A program made the position numbers and the translations under genes. Below, one piece after another: positions 47,782-59,300 of a stretch of DNA of 64,000 nucleotides; the first letter of the stretch is position 1; every line of letters begins with the position of its first letter. The notes below the pieces were generated by a model. That model searched no databases. It was not told the DNA's origin and worked only from the letters and a program-made list of their open reading frames with translations. This stretch comes from Enterococcus pallens ATCC BAA-351 (GTDB lineage: Bacteria; Bacillota; Bacilli; Lactobacillales; Enterococcaceae). The stretch covers positions 992,001-1,056,000 of the forward strand of contig NZ_ASWD01000001.1 in NCBI RefSeq assembly GCF_000407485.1, written 5' to 3'.

Positions 47782-49419
47782 TTGATAAGAAACCAAAGAT
47801 ATCAGCAAATTTGGGAAAAAGAAATCTTTCGTTCACGGAGTAAACACCCGAAATTGAAGAAAGGCATCATCGGAACTACGACACTGTTGGGCTCTGCATC
47901 TATTGCCCTAAATAGTACTTCTATTATAACGCACGCAGCAGAGGAAACCGTGGTGACTGAAAACAAAGCAGATACATCGAAGACAACAACTACTTGTGTC
48001 GCTACCTTTGAATCTACAATGCCAGTTGGAACACAGGTAGCTGCTTCTCCGCAAAAAGAATTAACTGAAAAAGTGGAGACAAATGCAGTAGAAACAGCAG
48101 ATACAAATACGGAAGAAGCAGAACCAGTAGTACCCGGTACAACGGAACAAGAAAATCCAACATCGAATCTTGGAGACGATGAAGAAACTCCTACTCCTGA
48201 TGATAAAGATGAAGGAGAGCAGCCGATGCCTATTCCTAAACCAGAGGAAGAAAAGCCAGCTCCAATACCAGAACCAGAAAAACCAAAGCCTGAGCAACCA
48301 AAACCAGAACCGGAAGCTCCAAAGCCAGAAAAACCAGCTGAATCGGAAAAAGAGACTACAAAAGCTGAACCAGAATTTGAAGTGATTTACGTGCAACAGC
48401 CGGTTGAACAACCGGTACAAGAACCAGAACCTGAACCGATTGTTGTTCACTCACCCGAAAATGTTGTCCCGGTTGGCCCCCAACAGACGACAGTGAGTCA
48501 TGGTTCTATCAAGTTTGATCGGAATCTAACAACGTCGGAGTTCATTGAAGAAATCGGGGAAGCCGCAAGAGAAGTCGGACAGGAACATGACTTGTATGCC
48601 TCAGTCATGATTGCTCAGGCCATTCTAGAATCCGGTTCTGGGGGCAGTCAATTGGCACAAGCGCCGAATTACAATTTATTCGGTATTAAGGGTGAACACG
48701 AAGGTAAGAGTGTCAGCTTTGCGACTCAAGAAGACACGGGCGGCGGTAATATGACTACCATTCAAGCCAGCTTCAGAGCCTATGACGATTATGAGGACTG
48801 TTTTGAGGATTATGCCAAGCTATTGAAAGAAGGGATTTCAGGTAACTCTGATTTTTATAAGGGTGCTTGGAAGACTACAACAGAGAATTATGAAGAGGCC
48901 ACAGCCTTCTTAACTGGCAAGTATGCAACAGACACTTCTTACAACAAGAAACTGAATGGGCTAATTGAAACCTACAATTTAACCCAATACGATCATCCGA
49001 AAGAAGAGGGGACAGCAACTAATCAAGTAGCTTCATCTGGTTATTTGCTTCCCTTAAATGATTTCATTGTCTCCAGTTCTTTTGGGATGCGGGGCAGTGA
49101 ATTCCATCGTGGGATTGACTTAGCAGCGGGTGAAGGGATGCCTATCTTTGCCAGTAAGAGCGGAACGGTCTTAATCGCAGAATACCATTATTCTTGGGGA
49201 AATTATGTCGTAATCCAACATGACAATGGTGAAGCAACCTTGTATGCGCACCAACGCAACTTTGCAGTCAATGCAGGCGAACGAGTGGAGCAAGGACAAA
49301 TGATCGGCTTTGTTGGTTCAACCGGGAATAGTACCGGCAGCCATTTGCACTTTGAAGTGTGCTTAGATTCAACCTTAGCAGTGGAACGACTGGTTGATCC
49401 AGCAACAGTATTGTTTTAG
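47782..49419 (+). CDS. Secreted bifunctional wall hydrolase: glucosaminidase + M23 endopeptidase
   Basis: A 545-residue protein with TTG start and GGGAGAG upstream. The signal region (~25-52, ending THAAEE) is followed by a disordered Thr/Glu/Pro-rich wall-spanning stretch (~55-225, with EKPKPEQPKPEPEAPKPEKP-type runs). A glucosaminidase domain (~245-410) has MIAQAILESGSGGSQLAQ with the catalytic Glu. The C-terminal M23 peptidase (~425-545) has FHRGIDLAAG and GSHLHFEV, which carry the zinc ligands. It should cut both glycan and peptide bonds of the wall. Within this operon a role in opening the wall for giant adhesins is plausible (inference). Confidence 0.9.
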   Translation: MIRNQRYQQIWEKEIFRSRSKHPKLKKGIIGTTTLLGSASIALNSTSIITHAAEETVVTENKADTSKTTTTCVATFESTMPVGTQVAASPQKELTEKVETNAVETADTNTEEAEPVVPGTTEQENPTSNLGDDEETPTPDDKDEGEQPMPIPKPEEEKPAPIPEPEKPKPEQPKPEPEAPKPEKPAESEKETTKAEPEFEVIYVQQPVEQPVQEPEPEPIVVHSPENVVPVGPQQTTVSHGSIKFDRNLTTSEFIEEIGEAAREVGQEHDLYASVMIAQAILESGSGGSQLAQAPNYNLFGIKGEHEGKSVSFATQEDTGGGNMTTIQASFRAYDDYEDCFEDYAKLLKEGISGNSDFYKGAWKTTTENYEEATAFLTGKYATDTSYNKKLNGLIETYNLTQYDHPKEEGTATNQVASSGYLLPLNDFIVSSSFGMRGSEFHRGIDLAAGEGMPIFASKSGTVLIAEYHYSWGNYVVIQHDNGEATLYAHQRNFAVNAGERVEQGQMIGFVGSTGNSTGSHLHFEVCLDSTLAVERLVDPATVLF

Positions 49420-49429
49420 GAGGAGTTCA

Positions 49430-50248
49430 ATGAAATTTGATTCAGACAAGATTAAGAAAACCACGTTTCCTGTAGCATCCTTTTCCGGTTATCGGAAATA
49501 TGATGTCGACGATTTCCTGCACTATGTAGCGAAGGATTATCGGCGTTTCGAGCAGGACAAGGAAGACCTGCAAGAAGACATCGAAATGATTGCCGCTCAA
49601 CAAAAGAAGCAAGAGGACGAGTTCAGCAAGGAACGTTCTCGTTATGTGATTGAGCTGCATGAACAAAAGAAGCGGATGGAGGAATTAGAAGGGCGCTTAA
49701 AACAATTAATTTGTGAAAGGGAACAAGAGGCTACCAACAAGCAGACCAGCACTACCTTCCAAGAAGCCATTTTGATTTCACAAGAAACGGCCTTAGAAAT
49801 TGAGCGAAGTGCCGAAAGAGAAGGTGCCAAGATCATTGAAGAGGCCCATGTCGAACGGGGCCGAATTATTAAAGAGGCGAAGGAAGAAAAGCAGACCATT
49901 TTAAACGAAGCCGAAGAGAAGCGTCACGTCATCGAGCAGCGGGCCGATCAACTCTTAACAGAAGCAGAGCAACGGAAACAAGAAGTAGAAGCCCATTGCC
50001 AACAAGAACTGATGAAGCTGGAACAAGAGAAAGAAGCGATGCTGCAGCAGGCCAAGCACGAATTAAATCTCTTAGCTGAAGAAATGGCACAGACTAAACA
50101 GGAAATTGAAGCTGCTAAACGGGAAGAAATCAATTTCCGTGACACGTTAATTTACGATTACAAAGCCGCCTTAGCTAAGCTCAACGACGTAAAATGGCAA
50201 AACTGGGAACGCGCATTTGAAGACCAGCTGCATCAAATCCAAGCATAG
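49430..50248 (+). CDS. DivIVA-domain coiled-coil protein (paralogue 1)
   Basis: A 272-residue cytosolic protein. The N-terminus DKIKKTTFPVASFSGYRKYD followed by VDDFL is the DivIVA/GpsB lipid-binding motif (F-x-x-x-x-R/G-Y-x-x-x-D-V-D-x-F-L). Residues ~35-255 are a nearly continuous coiled coil rich in Glu, Lys and Gln. DivIVA proteins mark curved membrane at septa and poles. ATG 49430 is chosen because GGAGGAG is upstream and the longer frame begins inside the previous gene. Its presence in an adhesin operon suggests spatial control of secretion or wall hydrolysis (inference). Confidence 0.82.
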   Translation: MKFDSDKIKKTTFPVASFSGYRKYDVDDFLHYVAKDYRRFEQDKEDLQEDIEMIAAQQKKQEDEFSKERSRYVIELHEQKKRMEELEGRLKQLICEREQEATNKQTSTTFQEAILISQETALEIERSAEREGAKIIEEAHVERGRIIKEAKEEKQTILNEAEEKRHVIEQRADQLLTEAEQRKQEVEAHCQQELMKLEQEKEAMLQQAKHELNLLAEEMAQTKQEIEAAKREEINFRDTLIYDYKAALAKLNDVKWQNWERAFEDQLHQIQA

Positions 50249-50262
50249 AGAGGAAGAAATCA

Positions 50263-51102
50263 ATGAATTTTGAAGCAGTCGAGCTGCGTAAGCTCACCTT
50301 TAAGAGGAATGCCCTAGGTGGTTTTCGGCAAACGGATGTTAATGATTTTTTGCGGAATGTTGCCGATGATTATGAAACCTATGATGAACGAGTCCGACGA
50401 TTGATTGAGGATAAGGAACGGATGGAAACAGAGCTAGCAGCAAAAGAAGCTGGTCATCAACGAAGAACCATACAATTAGAAAATGAAATTAATGAACTTC
50501 TGCAGACAATTAAAAATCTGGAAGTCGAACTCAATCAATTAAGAACCCAAAAAGCCGAGTGGGATCAATTTGAACAGCAGCATTTAGACTATCGGGACAT
50601 TGCAAAAATGAAACGCATTGCTCAACAAACCTTGGAAGCAGCTGAGAAAGCCGCCAATAAATTATTGGAAGAAGCGGAACAAAAGAAAGCCGCCATTGTT
50701 GCAGCAGCTGAGCATCACAAGCAGTCTTTATTAACAGAAGCAGAAAAACAAAAGCAAGCATTAATGAATCAAGCAGAAGAAGAACGGCTGCAAAACCTTT
50801 TCAATAGTAAATTGGAAATCAGCACCTTGCAGAGAGAACAGGACGAACGAGCTGTCGAATTAGATGCACGACAACAGCTGTTAGAAGGCAAACAGCGGGA
50901 GTTACAGCAGCTGAGAGCAGACATTCATGAGGAAGTTAAAACCTTCGCTGGGATGATGACAGCGACCAGACAAGAAATCAGCCAAGAATATACTCACAGC
51001 ATTGAGGCCCTGACGAAGAAAAACGAAGCGGTACGAAAGGAAACCACTATTCAACAACAACCAGTCATTCATGTGCTGGAACCGGAAAAAGAGGTTATGT
51101 AA
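50263..51102 (+). CDS. DivIVA-domain coiled-coil protein (paralogue 2)
   Basis: A 279-residue paralogue of the preceding gene. N-terminus ELRKLTFKRNALGGFRQTDV followed by NDFLRNVADDYE, then a long coiled coil with Ala/Glu/Gln-rich heptads (…AAEKAANKLLEEAEQKKAAI…). The two proteins could form mixed coils. GAGGAAG lies ~8 bases before the ATG; 14 bases separate it from the previous gene. The cell's housekeeping DivIVA, encoded near the division genes, is presumably elsewhere. Confidence 0.82.
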   Translation: MNFEAVELRKLTFKRNALGGFRQTDVNDFLRNVADDYETYDERVRRLIEDKERMETELAAKEAGHQRRTIQLENEINELLQTIKNLEVELNQLRTQKAEWDQFEQQHLDYRDIAKMKRIAQQTLEAAEKAANKLLEEAEQKKAAIVAAAEHHKQSLLTEAEKQKQALMNQAEEERLQNLFNSKLEISTLQREQDERAVELDARQQLLEGKQRELQQLRADIHEEVKTFAGMMTATRQEISQEYTHSIEALTKKNEAVRKETTIQQQPVIHVLEPEKEVM

Positions 51103-51276
51103 GTGAAGAAAGAGGAGCCGCAGCTGACATCCATCTATGATCCTTTCGTGCTGCGTTATCTCACGCTGGTGAATAAATTCAATCACAAGGTTGTATTTCT
51201 CTATGACTTCAAGGAATACAAGACCCTCAAGGAGATCCTGTTGTTGGCGGATCGAGTGAAGGAGCTGAGGCGATGA
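51103..51276 (+). CDS. Small hypothetical protein in the adhesin operon
   Basis: A 57-codon frame that starts with GTG directly after the previous stop (AGAGGT 7 bases upstream) and ends in TGA overlapping the next ATG (ATGATGATG). The peptide is charged (VKKEEPQLTSIYDPFVLRYL, …FLYDFKEYKTLKEILLLADR…) with no membrane segment or signal. Tight packing on both sides supports it being real. Not recognised; possibly a small cytosolic adaptor for its membrane neighbour. Confidence 0.6.
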   Translation: MKKEEPQLTSIYDPFVLRYLTLVNKFNHKVVFLYDFKEYKTLKEILLLADRVKELRR

Positions 51277-51587
51277 TGATGCAAGTGATTCAAACTGCAT
51301 GGCTTTCCTCTATTAGTGTAGCAGCAGGTGCTGGTGGATTCAACTTTAGACGAATCCTTATCTCCCTCACCTTTACCATGATGGCAGTTCGTTATCTGCA
51401 AAATCGATGGAAGCATCGACAAATCACAGAAGAGGAAGAGATTCGGAAGATTGAAGCAACCTACGAAAAGGATGAGAATGGTTTTTACCCATGGGAAGTA
51501 GATACGGATGACAGCCCAAATCGGGTAACCCCAGAGAGTAAACCAATGGTGAATAGCTGGGGACCGAAACGCGGTCGTTGGCGATAA
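51273..51587 (+). CDS. Small single-helix membrane protein in the adhesin operon
   Basis: A 104-residue protein. One hydrophobic segment lies near the N-terminus (~8-42, SSISVAAGAGGFNF then RRILISLTFTMMAVRYL). A charged cytosolic stretch follows (EEEEIRKIEATYEKDENGFY) and a basic C-terminus (GPKRGRWR). Overlaps the preceding small gene by 4 bases. Not recognised. It could link the DivIVA-like proteins to the membrane (inference). Confidence 0.6.
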   Translation: MMMQVIQTAWLSSISVAAGAGGFNFRRILISLTFTMMAVRYLQNRWKHRQITEEEEIRKIEATYEKDENGFYPWEVDTDDSPNRVTPESKPMVNSWGPKRGRWR

Positions 51588-51627
51588 ACAACGGCAAGAA
51601 GATTGTTGGAGAAGGGAACGTTTTTGA

Positions 51628-53277
51628 GTGGAGCAACAAGTAACGAAGCTGGAACGATTAGTCAAACAAGTGCCGATTGAGACAAATGAACGACACCTAT
51701 TCTTATCTGTTTCCAAGGGCAATGAGCGAGCCAAGGTAAAAAATATCCGAACAGCAAACTTAGAGGGGTGTATCGATTGGTTAAAAAAAGAACTAGCAAA
51801 AGCCGATAGTAAGAAGCAGTACATTCGAGTAGACGTAGTCAAAACCATTGAAGAATGTAGCTATCTAGAATTAATGCGAAAGTTTTCCGTTGTTACGCGG
51901 AATAATTATTTTCGCAGAGGGATTGCTTTTGACAAGAAGTTCAACACAGCTTTTCTAGCAGAAGAATTGATGGGCAATGCACTAATTAAGCCTTCAGCCA
52001 ATCACAAGGTAGGGTTCAATTCGCCAGAATTGTCTTTTGATCAGAAAAATATCGACAGCTACATGAAGAAAAAATACGGACAAACACTAAAGAACAAAAT
52101 TCCCCAACGCAAATTCTATGTGTTTGATACCCAAGGGTATTACCTGGAAGAAGGCAATTGGTTAACCTTATCTACTCAACCTGATCAAGCAGGGATGCGT
52201 ACCGTGGACTACAAGACATTGCCACCATCCATTGATTACACAATTGAACAGGGTGCCGCTTTTCTTCAACGACAAATACAGGATTCTGGGCAGTTCATTT
52301 ACGGATACTATCCAACCTATGATTACCAGCTGACCGGCTACAATTCTGTGCGCCATTTTTCTAGTTTGTATGCCTTATTGGAAGCGCAGGAGTACTTGAA
52401 GCAAATGGAAGAATTGAAGGCTTCAGAACAAGGCTTGGATTGGGGATTATCCAATCTCACCATTCAGACAGACGATGCGTTGTATATCAAAGAAAAGGCT
52501 GCATCAGGAATTTCGGTCAAGCTGGGTGCGCAAGCCTTAGCCGTTTTAGCATTAGCGAAGTTTCAATTGATTACTGGGAATACCAAGTATGAAACAGCGA
52601 TTAATCAATTGATTTTAGGCATGGAACGCCACTTTGTCGATGAAAAAGGTGAGACTACCCACATCTTAGATGAAAACCTTGAGACTAAGAAGAAGTTCAA
52701 CATCATTTACTACGATGGAGAAGCTGTTTTCAGTATTTTGCGAGGCTATGCCATCACGAAAAATCCGCAGCATCTGGCATTAGCAAAAAAATTATTCGAT
52801 CGCTTTGTAGCCAAAAACTATGAACGATACCACGATCACTGGTTGAGCTACGCCACCAATGAGATTTTGTTGTACCTAAAAGAACAAAAATACTACGAGT
52901 TTGGTTTAAAGAATGCCTTTGAGAATTTAAATTTTATCGAGCATCGCGATACCGCCTATCCAACGCTGTTGGAATTACTAATGGCAGCCATCAAAATGAC
53001 GGATCAGTTGAAAGCATCCGATGACTATAAAAAGGGCAAGTTTACTCAATTTGTCTCAAAAACTGATTTCTGGCGCTTACAACAAGTGGCCATCAAACGA
53101 GCCGTAATCGAAATTGAAAAAGGGGTCATGCATCCTGAAATGGCGATGTTTATGAAACGGCCAGATAAAATCGTCAATGGCTTCTACACCAGACACGACA
53201 AATTCCGGATGCGGATTGATGATCAGGAACATTTCCTAAGCGGACTGATCAATTTCTATACCTATTTCTATAAATAA
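51628..53277 (+). CDS. Protein with C-terminal alpha-helical barrel (six-hairpin glycosidase-like), unknown function
   Basis: A 549-residue protein without signal peptide, so cytosolic. The N-terminal ~190 residues (TANLEGCIDWLKKELAKADS; LMRKFSVVTRNNYFRRGIAF) are unfamiliar. Residues ~200-549 show repeated helical hairpins with Tyr/His/Asp-rich turns (QDSGQFIYGYYPTYDYQ; YYDGEAVFSILRGYAITKNP; YHDHWLSYATNEILLYL), as in (alpha/alpha)6-barrel enzymes. GTG start, AAGGGAA ~9 bases upstream. Immediately before the SD-repeat adhesins, it might modify them or their glycans (inference). Adhesin SD stalks are glycosylated by unrelated enzymes in staphylococci. Confidence 0.5.
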   Translation: MEQQVTKLERLVKQVPIETNERHLFLSVSKGNERAKVKNIRTANLEGCIDWLKKELAKADSKKQYIRVDVVKTIEECSYLELMRKFSVVTRNNYFRRGIAFDKKFNTAFLAEELMGNALIKPSANHKVGFNSPELSFDQKNIDSYMKKKYGQTLKNKIPQRKFYVFDTQGYYLEEGNWLTLSTQPDQAGMRTVDYKTLPPSIDYTIEQGAAFLQRQIQDSGQFIYGYYPTYDYQLTGYNSVRHFSSLYALLEAQEYLKQMEELKASEQGLDWGLSNLTIQTDDALYIKEKAASGISVKLGAQALAVLALAKFQLITGNTKYETAINQLILGMERHFVDEKGETTHILDENLETKKKFNIIYYDGEAVFSILRGYAITKNPQHLALAKKLFDRFVAKNYERYHDHWLSYATNEILLYLKEQKYYEFGLKNAFENLNFIEHRDTAYPTLLELLMAAIKMTDQLKASDDYKKGKFTQFVSKTDFWRLQQVAIKRAVIEIEKGVMHPEMAMFMKRPDKIVNGFYTRHDKFRMRIDDQEHFLSGLINFYTYFYK

Positions 53278-53327
53278 CCACTAGATACAAAGGGAGAAAA
53301 TAGCAAAAAAGGGGAGTTGCAAAACGT

Positions 53328-56300
53328 ATGAGTAAGAGAAGGAAAATGGTTTATCGGCATGAGCCAATCAAGAAATACCGGATGCACAAGGTGAAAAAGA
53401 ATTGGGTAGTTAAAGGCGGCGTTGCTGGGGCAATGTTGGTCAGTACGGTTGCAGTTCCGGCAAGTAATATGGTTGCTCATGCGACAGAGAATGAGGTAGC
53501 AGATGCCACGACTGGTGAAGAGATAGATACTATTGCCAGTAGTGATCCAGTGGAGGAAGTTGCGCCGCAGGGAGGAGAAGTTGCTGCATTAGGAACGGAT
53601 GTCTCGCAACGACCACAGCTACAGGCGTCGGATAATCCAGAGGGTACGAAAACGTGGACTGCAAATGTTGACGATGAAGTAACCGTTTCGAATATACAAA
53701 GAATTAAGCAAAATGGTAGTCCTGCTGCATCAGCGTATACAATTGAAAAATATGATGCTGGAATTTCATTTGTAATTGATATTGATAATAGTCAGGGTGT
53801 TTTCAGTATTGGAGATAAAATTATTGTACCAATTACTGGAAATGGTACAGAAAATAATGGTTTACCTGTATTTAATCAACTTGCTGGTACTTTATCAGGG
53901 GTCGGTAATATTCGTTACGTTTCGGATAATGTGGGATTCGAACTCGTTATAACAGAAAATTTTACTAATAAAATTAGAGGAAATATGATAATGAGTGGGA
54001 CAACGTGGGATTTTCCTAAGTTTTACAATGAAGTCACGGGGAAACTTGAATGCCATTCTATAGATATTTTTTTCCTAGATCAAAAAATAGAAACAATAAC
54101 AACTACTTTTTCTAAAACAGCAACAGCCGCATCTAAAAGGAACTTGCTTTCTGGTACAGCGGCACGAGCGGATACAGTTAGATCCATACATGCTTATAAC
54201 AATTGGGAAAAGCTAGCAAGTATAGTGAAAGGTTTAGAACCACTACCTGAGAAGGATTCATTAATTCAAATATCACGAGCAACTATAGAATCAAATTCCC
54301 CTATTTCCAGTTATGTTGGGGATGATAAGCAAGACAAAAATAATGAGAACTGGTTTATGCTAGCAGTACCTTCTCCTGATGGTTCAGGTAATCTTTTCAC
54401 TTCTGTTGGAGTCAATAGTGGCTATGTATTACGTTACATCGATGTACCACAGGACGCGACTAACGAACAAATAACAGAAGCTCTGGAATTAGCAGGTCCA
54501 AATTCCTATACATCAACTAAAAATTCTGACGGAACATTTACTTTCGCAAGTAATACAGGGACAGGGAAAAATGGTGTTAAATTAGTCGATACGAATCAGT
54601 ATAAAAATAGTGGAGCTACTACACCTGTTGAATATATTGAACAAAGAACTGGTTTAGTATATGAAGATGCAGAATTAATTAAAAAAATTAATGATGTCTA
54701 TAGTAGTCAAACTTTAGCATACAATAACGAATTTTATATCTTTTTTGAAGATAGTTCTGTTTCTCATAAGATTACAACAGAATATACTGATTCTGAAGGA
54801 AATAGTTTTTCTAGATCTTCAACTTCCACTCCAAATGCGGTTACTATTGAGGAAAACTCCACCTTGAATATTAACTATCTTGAATCCGGAACTAATCGAG
54901 TGGTTCAAGCAGCAACTCAATTATCAGGTTTTAAAGATGAAACAGCAACAATATCTCCAGAAGATATTGATTTAACCACACTTGGTTACGATTTAGATTT
55001 AACTAATTTACCAGAAGGAGCAAGCACAACAGATGGTTCATTAACGTATATATTCCCAGAAGCGGGTACACCTAAGGAAATAACGTATTACTACACACCT
55101 CGGGAATATAAAACAGAAGTAAAATACTTATTTGACCCAGACGGAACTAGGACTAACATGACAGAGATCATTCCTAGTCAAAAACTATCTGGAACGACTG
55201 GTCAAGAAGAATACATCTTTTCAGAAGATTACCGCGATAAAGAATATGTCTTAGTTGAGCAACCGGACATGACTGTTACTTTTGGTCCAGATACAAAAGA
55301 ATCCTATAATTTCATTTATCAGAAAGTCGGTAAACTAAGCTACGACACAACAGCCTATAAAGGACCAGCCAAAGATTTAACCCAAATGACCATCAATAGT
55401 GGGTCTTATACAATTAATGATGATTTAGAAACTGTAGAAAATATCAAACTAGTCGGCATACCAGATGGTTATCACTTAGAAGATGGGGATAAAACTTCTT
55501 ATCATAATAATAGTGAGTTTAGTCCAGCAAATCCGGTAGAAAATACAACCCTCACGCTGGTACCAAACTTAGCAACTGTAAAGCACACATATGTAGATGA
55601 TCAAGGAAAAGCATTGGAAGGAATCTCTACGATTGTAGACCCAAGTCTTGTAGGAAATGATATTGAAGACAAAGCGCAAGTAGTAACGGGCTATTATCTA
55701 ACAGATAAAACCGTTACAGGGCATGAGTCAAGCGATACAAGTGGTTTAGGGAAAGTTGGCGCAACAGGTCAAGTAGAAGTCAAATATACCTATAAAGAAA
55801 TGGGCAGTTATGTCTTTATAAATGAGGATGGTACAACTCCACCAGAGTCCATTAAATATGAGAACCATCCAACAGATCCTACACAAAAGAATCCAAATCA
55901 AGTGATTCCATATTTAGGAGAAGGGTATACAGCAGTCGATAGTGAAGGAACACCGTTGGAATGGGAGGACCCTGAAGATGAGACAAAAGGTTATAAAGCA
56001 CCAAAAGTAACCTCGTTAGATGAAGACACTGAAATTAAGTACCAATTAAACGATGATGAAAGCGATTCGGATTCTGATAGTGACTCAGACTCGGATAGCG
56101 ATTCAGATTCTGATAGTGATTCAGACTCGGACAGCGATTCAGATTCAGACAGTGATTCGGACTCAGACAGTGACTCAGATTCAGACAGTGATTCGGACTC
56201 GGATAGCGATTCAGATTCCGATAGCGACTCAGATTCGGACAGTGATTCAGATTCCGATAGTGACTCAGACTCGGATAGCGATTCAGACTCAGATAGTGAT

Positions 56301-59300
56301 TCAGATTCTGATAGTGACTCGGACTCAGACAGCGACTCAGATTCAGACAGTGATTCGGATTCCGATAGTGATTCAGACTCAGACAGTGACTCAGATTCAG
56401 ACAGTGATTCAGATTCCGATAGTGACTCAGACTCAGACAGCGATTCAGACTCAGATTCGGACAGTGATTCAGATTCCGATAGTGACTCAGACTCCGATAG
56501 CGACTCAGATTCAGACAGTGATTCGGACTCAGACAGCGATTCAGATTCCGATAGTGACTCGGATTCAGACAGCGACAGTGACTCAGATTCTGATAGTGAT
56601 TCAGATTCGGACAGCGATTCGGACTCCGATAGTGACTCGGATTCAGACAGCGACAGTGACTCAGATTCTGATAGTGATTCAGATTCGGACTCGGATAGCG
56701 ATTCAGATTCCGATAGTGATTCGGATTCGGATAGCGACTCAGATTCGGACAGCGATTCGGATTCCGATAGTGACTCAGATTCGGACAGCGATTCGGACTC
56801 TGATAGTGACTCAGATTCGGACAGCGATTCAGATTCCGATAGTGACTCAGATTCAGACAGCGATTCAGATTCCGATAGTGACTCGGATTCAGACAGTGAT
56901 TCAGACTCAGACAGTGACTCAGATTCAGACAGTGATTCGGACTCAGACAGCGATTCAGATTCCGATAGTGACTCAGATTCAGACAGCGATTCAGATTCTG
57001 ATAGTGACTCAGATTCAGACAGCGATTCAGATTCCGATAGCGATTCGGACTCAGACAGTGACTCAGATTCTGATAGTGATTCGGACTCAGACAGCGATTC
57101 AGATTCCGATAGCGATTCGGACTCAGACAGTGACTCAGATTCTGATAGTGATTCAGACTCGGACAGTGACTCGGATTCTGATAGTGATTCGGACTCAGAC
57201 AGCGATTCAGATTCCGATAGTGATTCGGATTCGGACAGCGATTCGGACTCGGATAGCGACTCAGATTCAGACAGTGATTCGGACTCGGATAGCGATTCAG
57301 ATTCCGATAGTGACTCAGACTCGGATAGCGACTCAGATTCGGACAGCGATTCAGATTCTGATAGCGATTCGGACTCGGATAGCGACTCAGATTCTGATAG
57401 TGATTCAGATTCAGATTCAGATTCCGATAGCGATTCAGACTCAGACAGTGACTCAGACTCGGACAGTGATTCGGACTCAGACAGCGATTCAGATTCCGAT
57501 AGTGACTCAGATTCAGACAGCGATTCAGATTCTGATAGCGACTCGGACTCCGATAGTGATTCAGATTCAGACAGCGACTCAGACTCGGATAGTGACTCAG
57601 ACTCGGATAGCGACTCAGATTCAGACAGTGACTCAGACTCGGATAGCGACTCAGATTCAGACAGTGATTCAGACTCAGACAGTGACTCAGATTCCGATAG
57701 CGATTCGGACTCGGATAGCGACTCGGACTCCGATAGTGATTCAGATTCAGACAGCGATTCGGACTCGGATAGTGACTCAGACTCGGACAGCGATTCAGAT
57801 TCAGACAGTGATTCAGACTCAGACAGTGACTCAGATTCCGATAGCGATTCGGACTCGGATAGCGACTCGGATTCCGATAGTGATTCAGATTCCGATAGCG
57901 ATTCGGACTCGGATAGCGACTCAGATTCTGATAGTGACTCAGACTCGGATAGCGACTCAGATTCTGATAGCGATTCAGACTCAGACAGTGACTCAGACTC
58001 GGACAGCGATTCGGACTCAGACAGCGATTCAGATTCCGATAGTGACTCAGATTCCGATAGCGACTCGGACTCCGATAGTGATTCAGATTCAGACAGCGAC
58101 TCAGATTCAGACAGTGATTCGGACTCAGACAGCGACTCAGATTCAGACAGTGATTCAGACTCAGACAGTGACTCAGACTCGGATAGCGATTCAGATTCAG
58201 ACAGTGATTCAGACTCAGACAGTGACTCAGATTCCGATAGCGATTCGGACTCGGATAGCGATTCGGACTCCGATAGTGATTCAGATTCAGACAGCGATTC
58301 AGATTCCGATAGTGATTCGGACTCAGACAGCGACAGTGATTCAGACTCCGATAGTGACTCAGACTCGGACAGTGATTCGGACTCAGACAGCGATTCAGAT
58401 TCCGATAGTGACTCAGATTCAGACAGTGATTCGGACTCAGACAGCGATTCAGATTCCGATAGTGACTCAGATTCAGACAGCGATTCAGATTCCGATAGTG
58501 ACTCAGATTCCGACAGCGATTCAGATTCTGATAGCGACTCGGACTCCGATAGTGATTCAGATTCAGACAGCGACTCAGACTCGGATAGTGACTCAGACTC
58601 GGATAGCGACTCAGATTCCGACAGTGATTCAGACTCAGACAGTGATTCGGACTCAGACTCGGATAGCGATTCAGATTCAGACAGTGATTCAGACTCAGAC
58701 AGTGACTCAGATTCCGATAGTGATTCAGATTCGGACTCGGATAGCGACTCGGACTCCGATAGTGATTCAGATTCCGACAGCGATTCAGATTCCGATAGTG
58801 ACTCAGATTCCGATAGTGATTCAGATTCGGACAGCGACTCAGATTCAGACAGTGATTCGGACTCAGACAGCGACTCAGATTCCGATAGTGATTCAGATTC
58901 GGACAGTGATTCAGATTCCGATAGCGATTCAGACTCGGATAGTGATTCAGATTCTGATAGTGATTCAGACTCAGACTCCGATAGTGACTCAGACTCGGAC
59001 AGTGATTCAGACTCAGACAGCGATTCGGATTCCGACAGTGATTCAGACTCAGACAGTGACTCAGATTCTGATAGTGATTCGGATTCAGACAGTGACTCAG
59101 ATTCTGATAGTGATTCAGACTCCGACAGTGACTCAGATTCCGACAGTGATTCGGACTCGGATAGTGACTCAGATTCCGACAGTGATTCGGACTCGGATAG
59201 TGATTCAGACTCTGATAGTGATTCAGACTCGGACAGTGATTCAGATTCGGACAGTGATTCAGATTCCGATAGTGACTCAGATTCGGACAGCGATTCGGAC

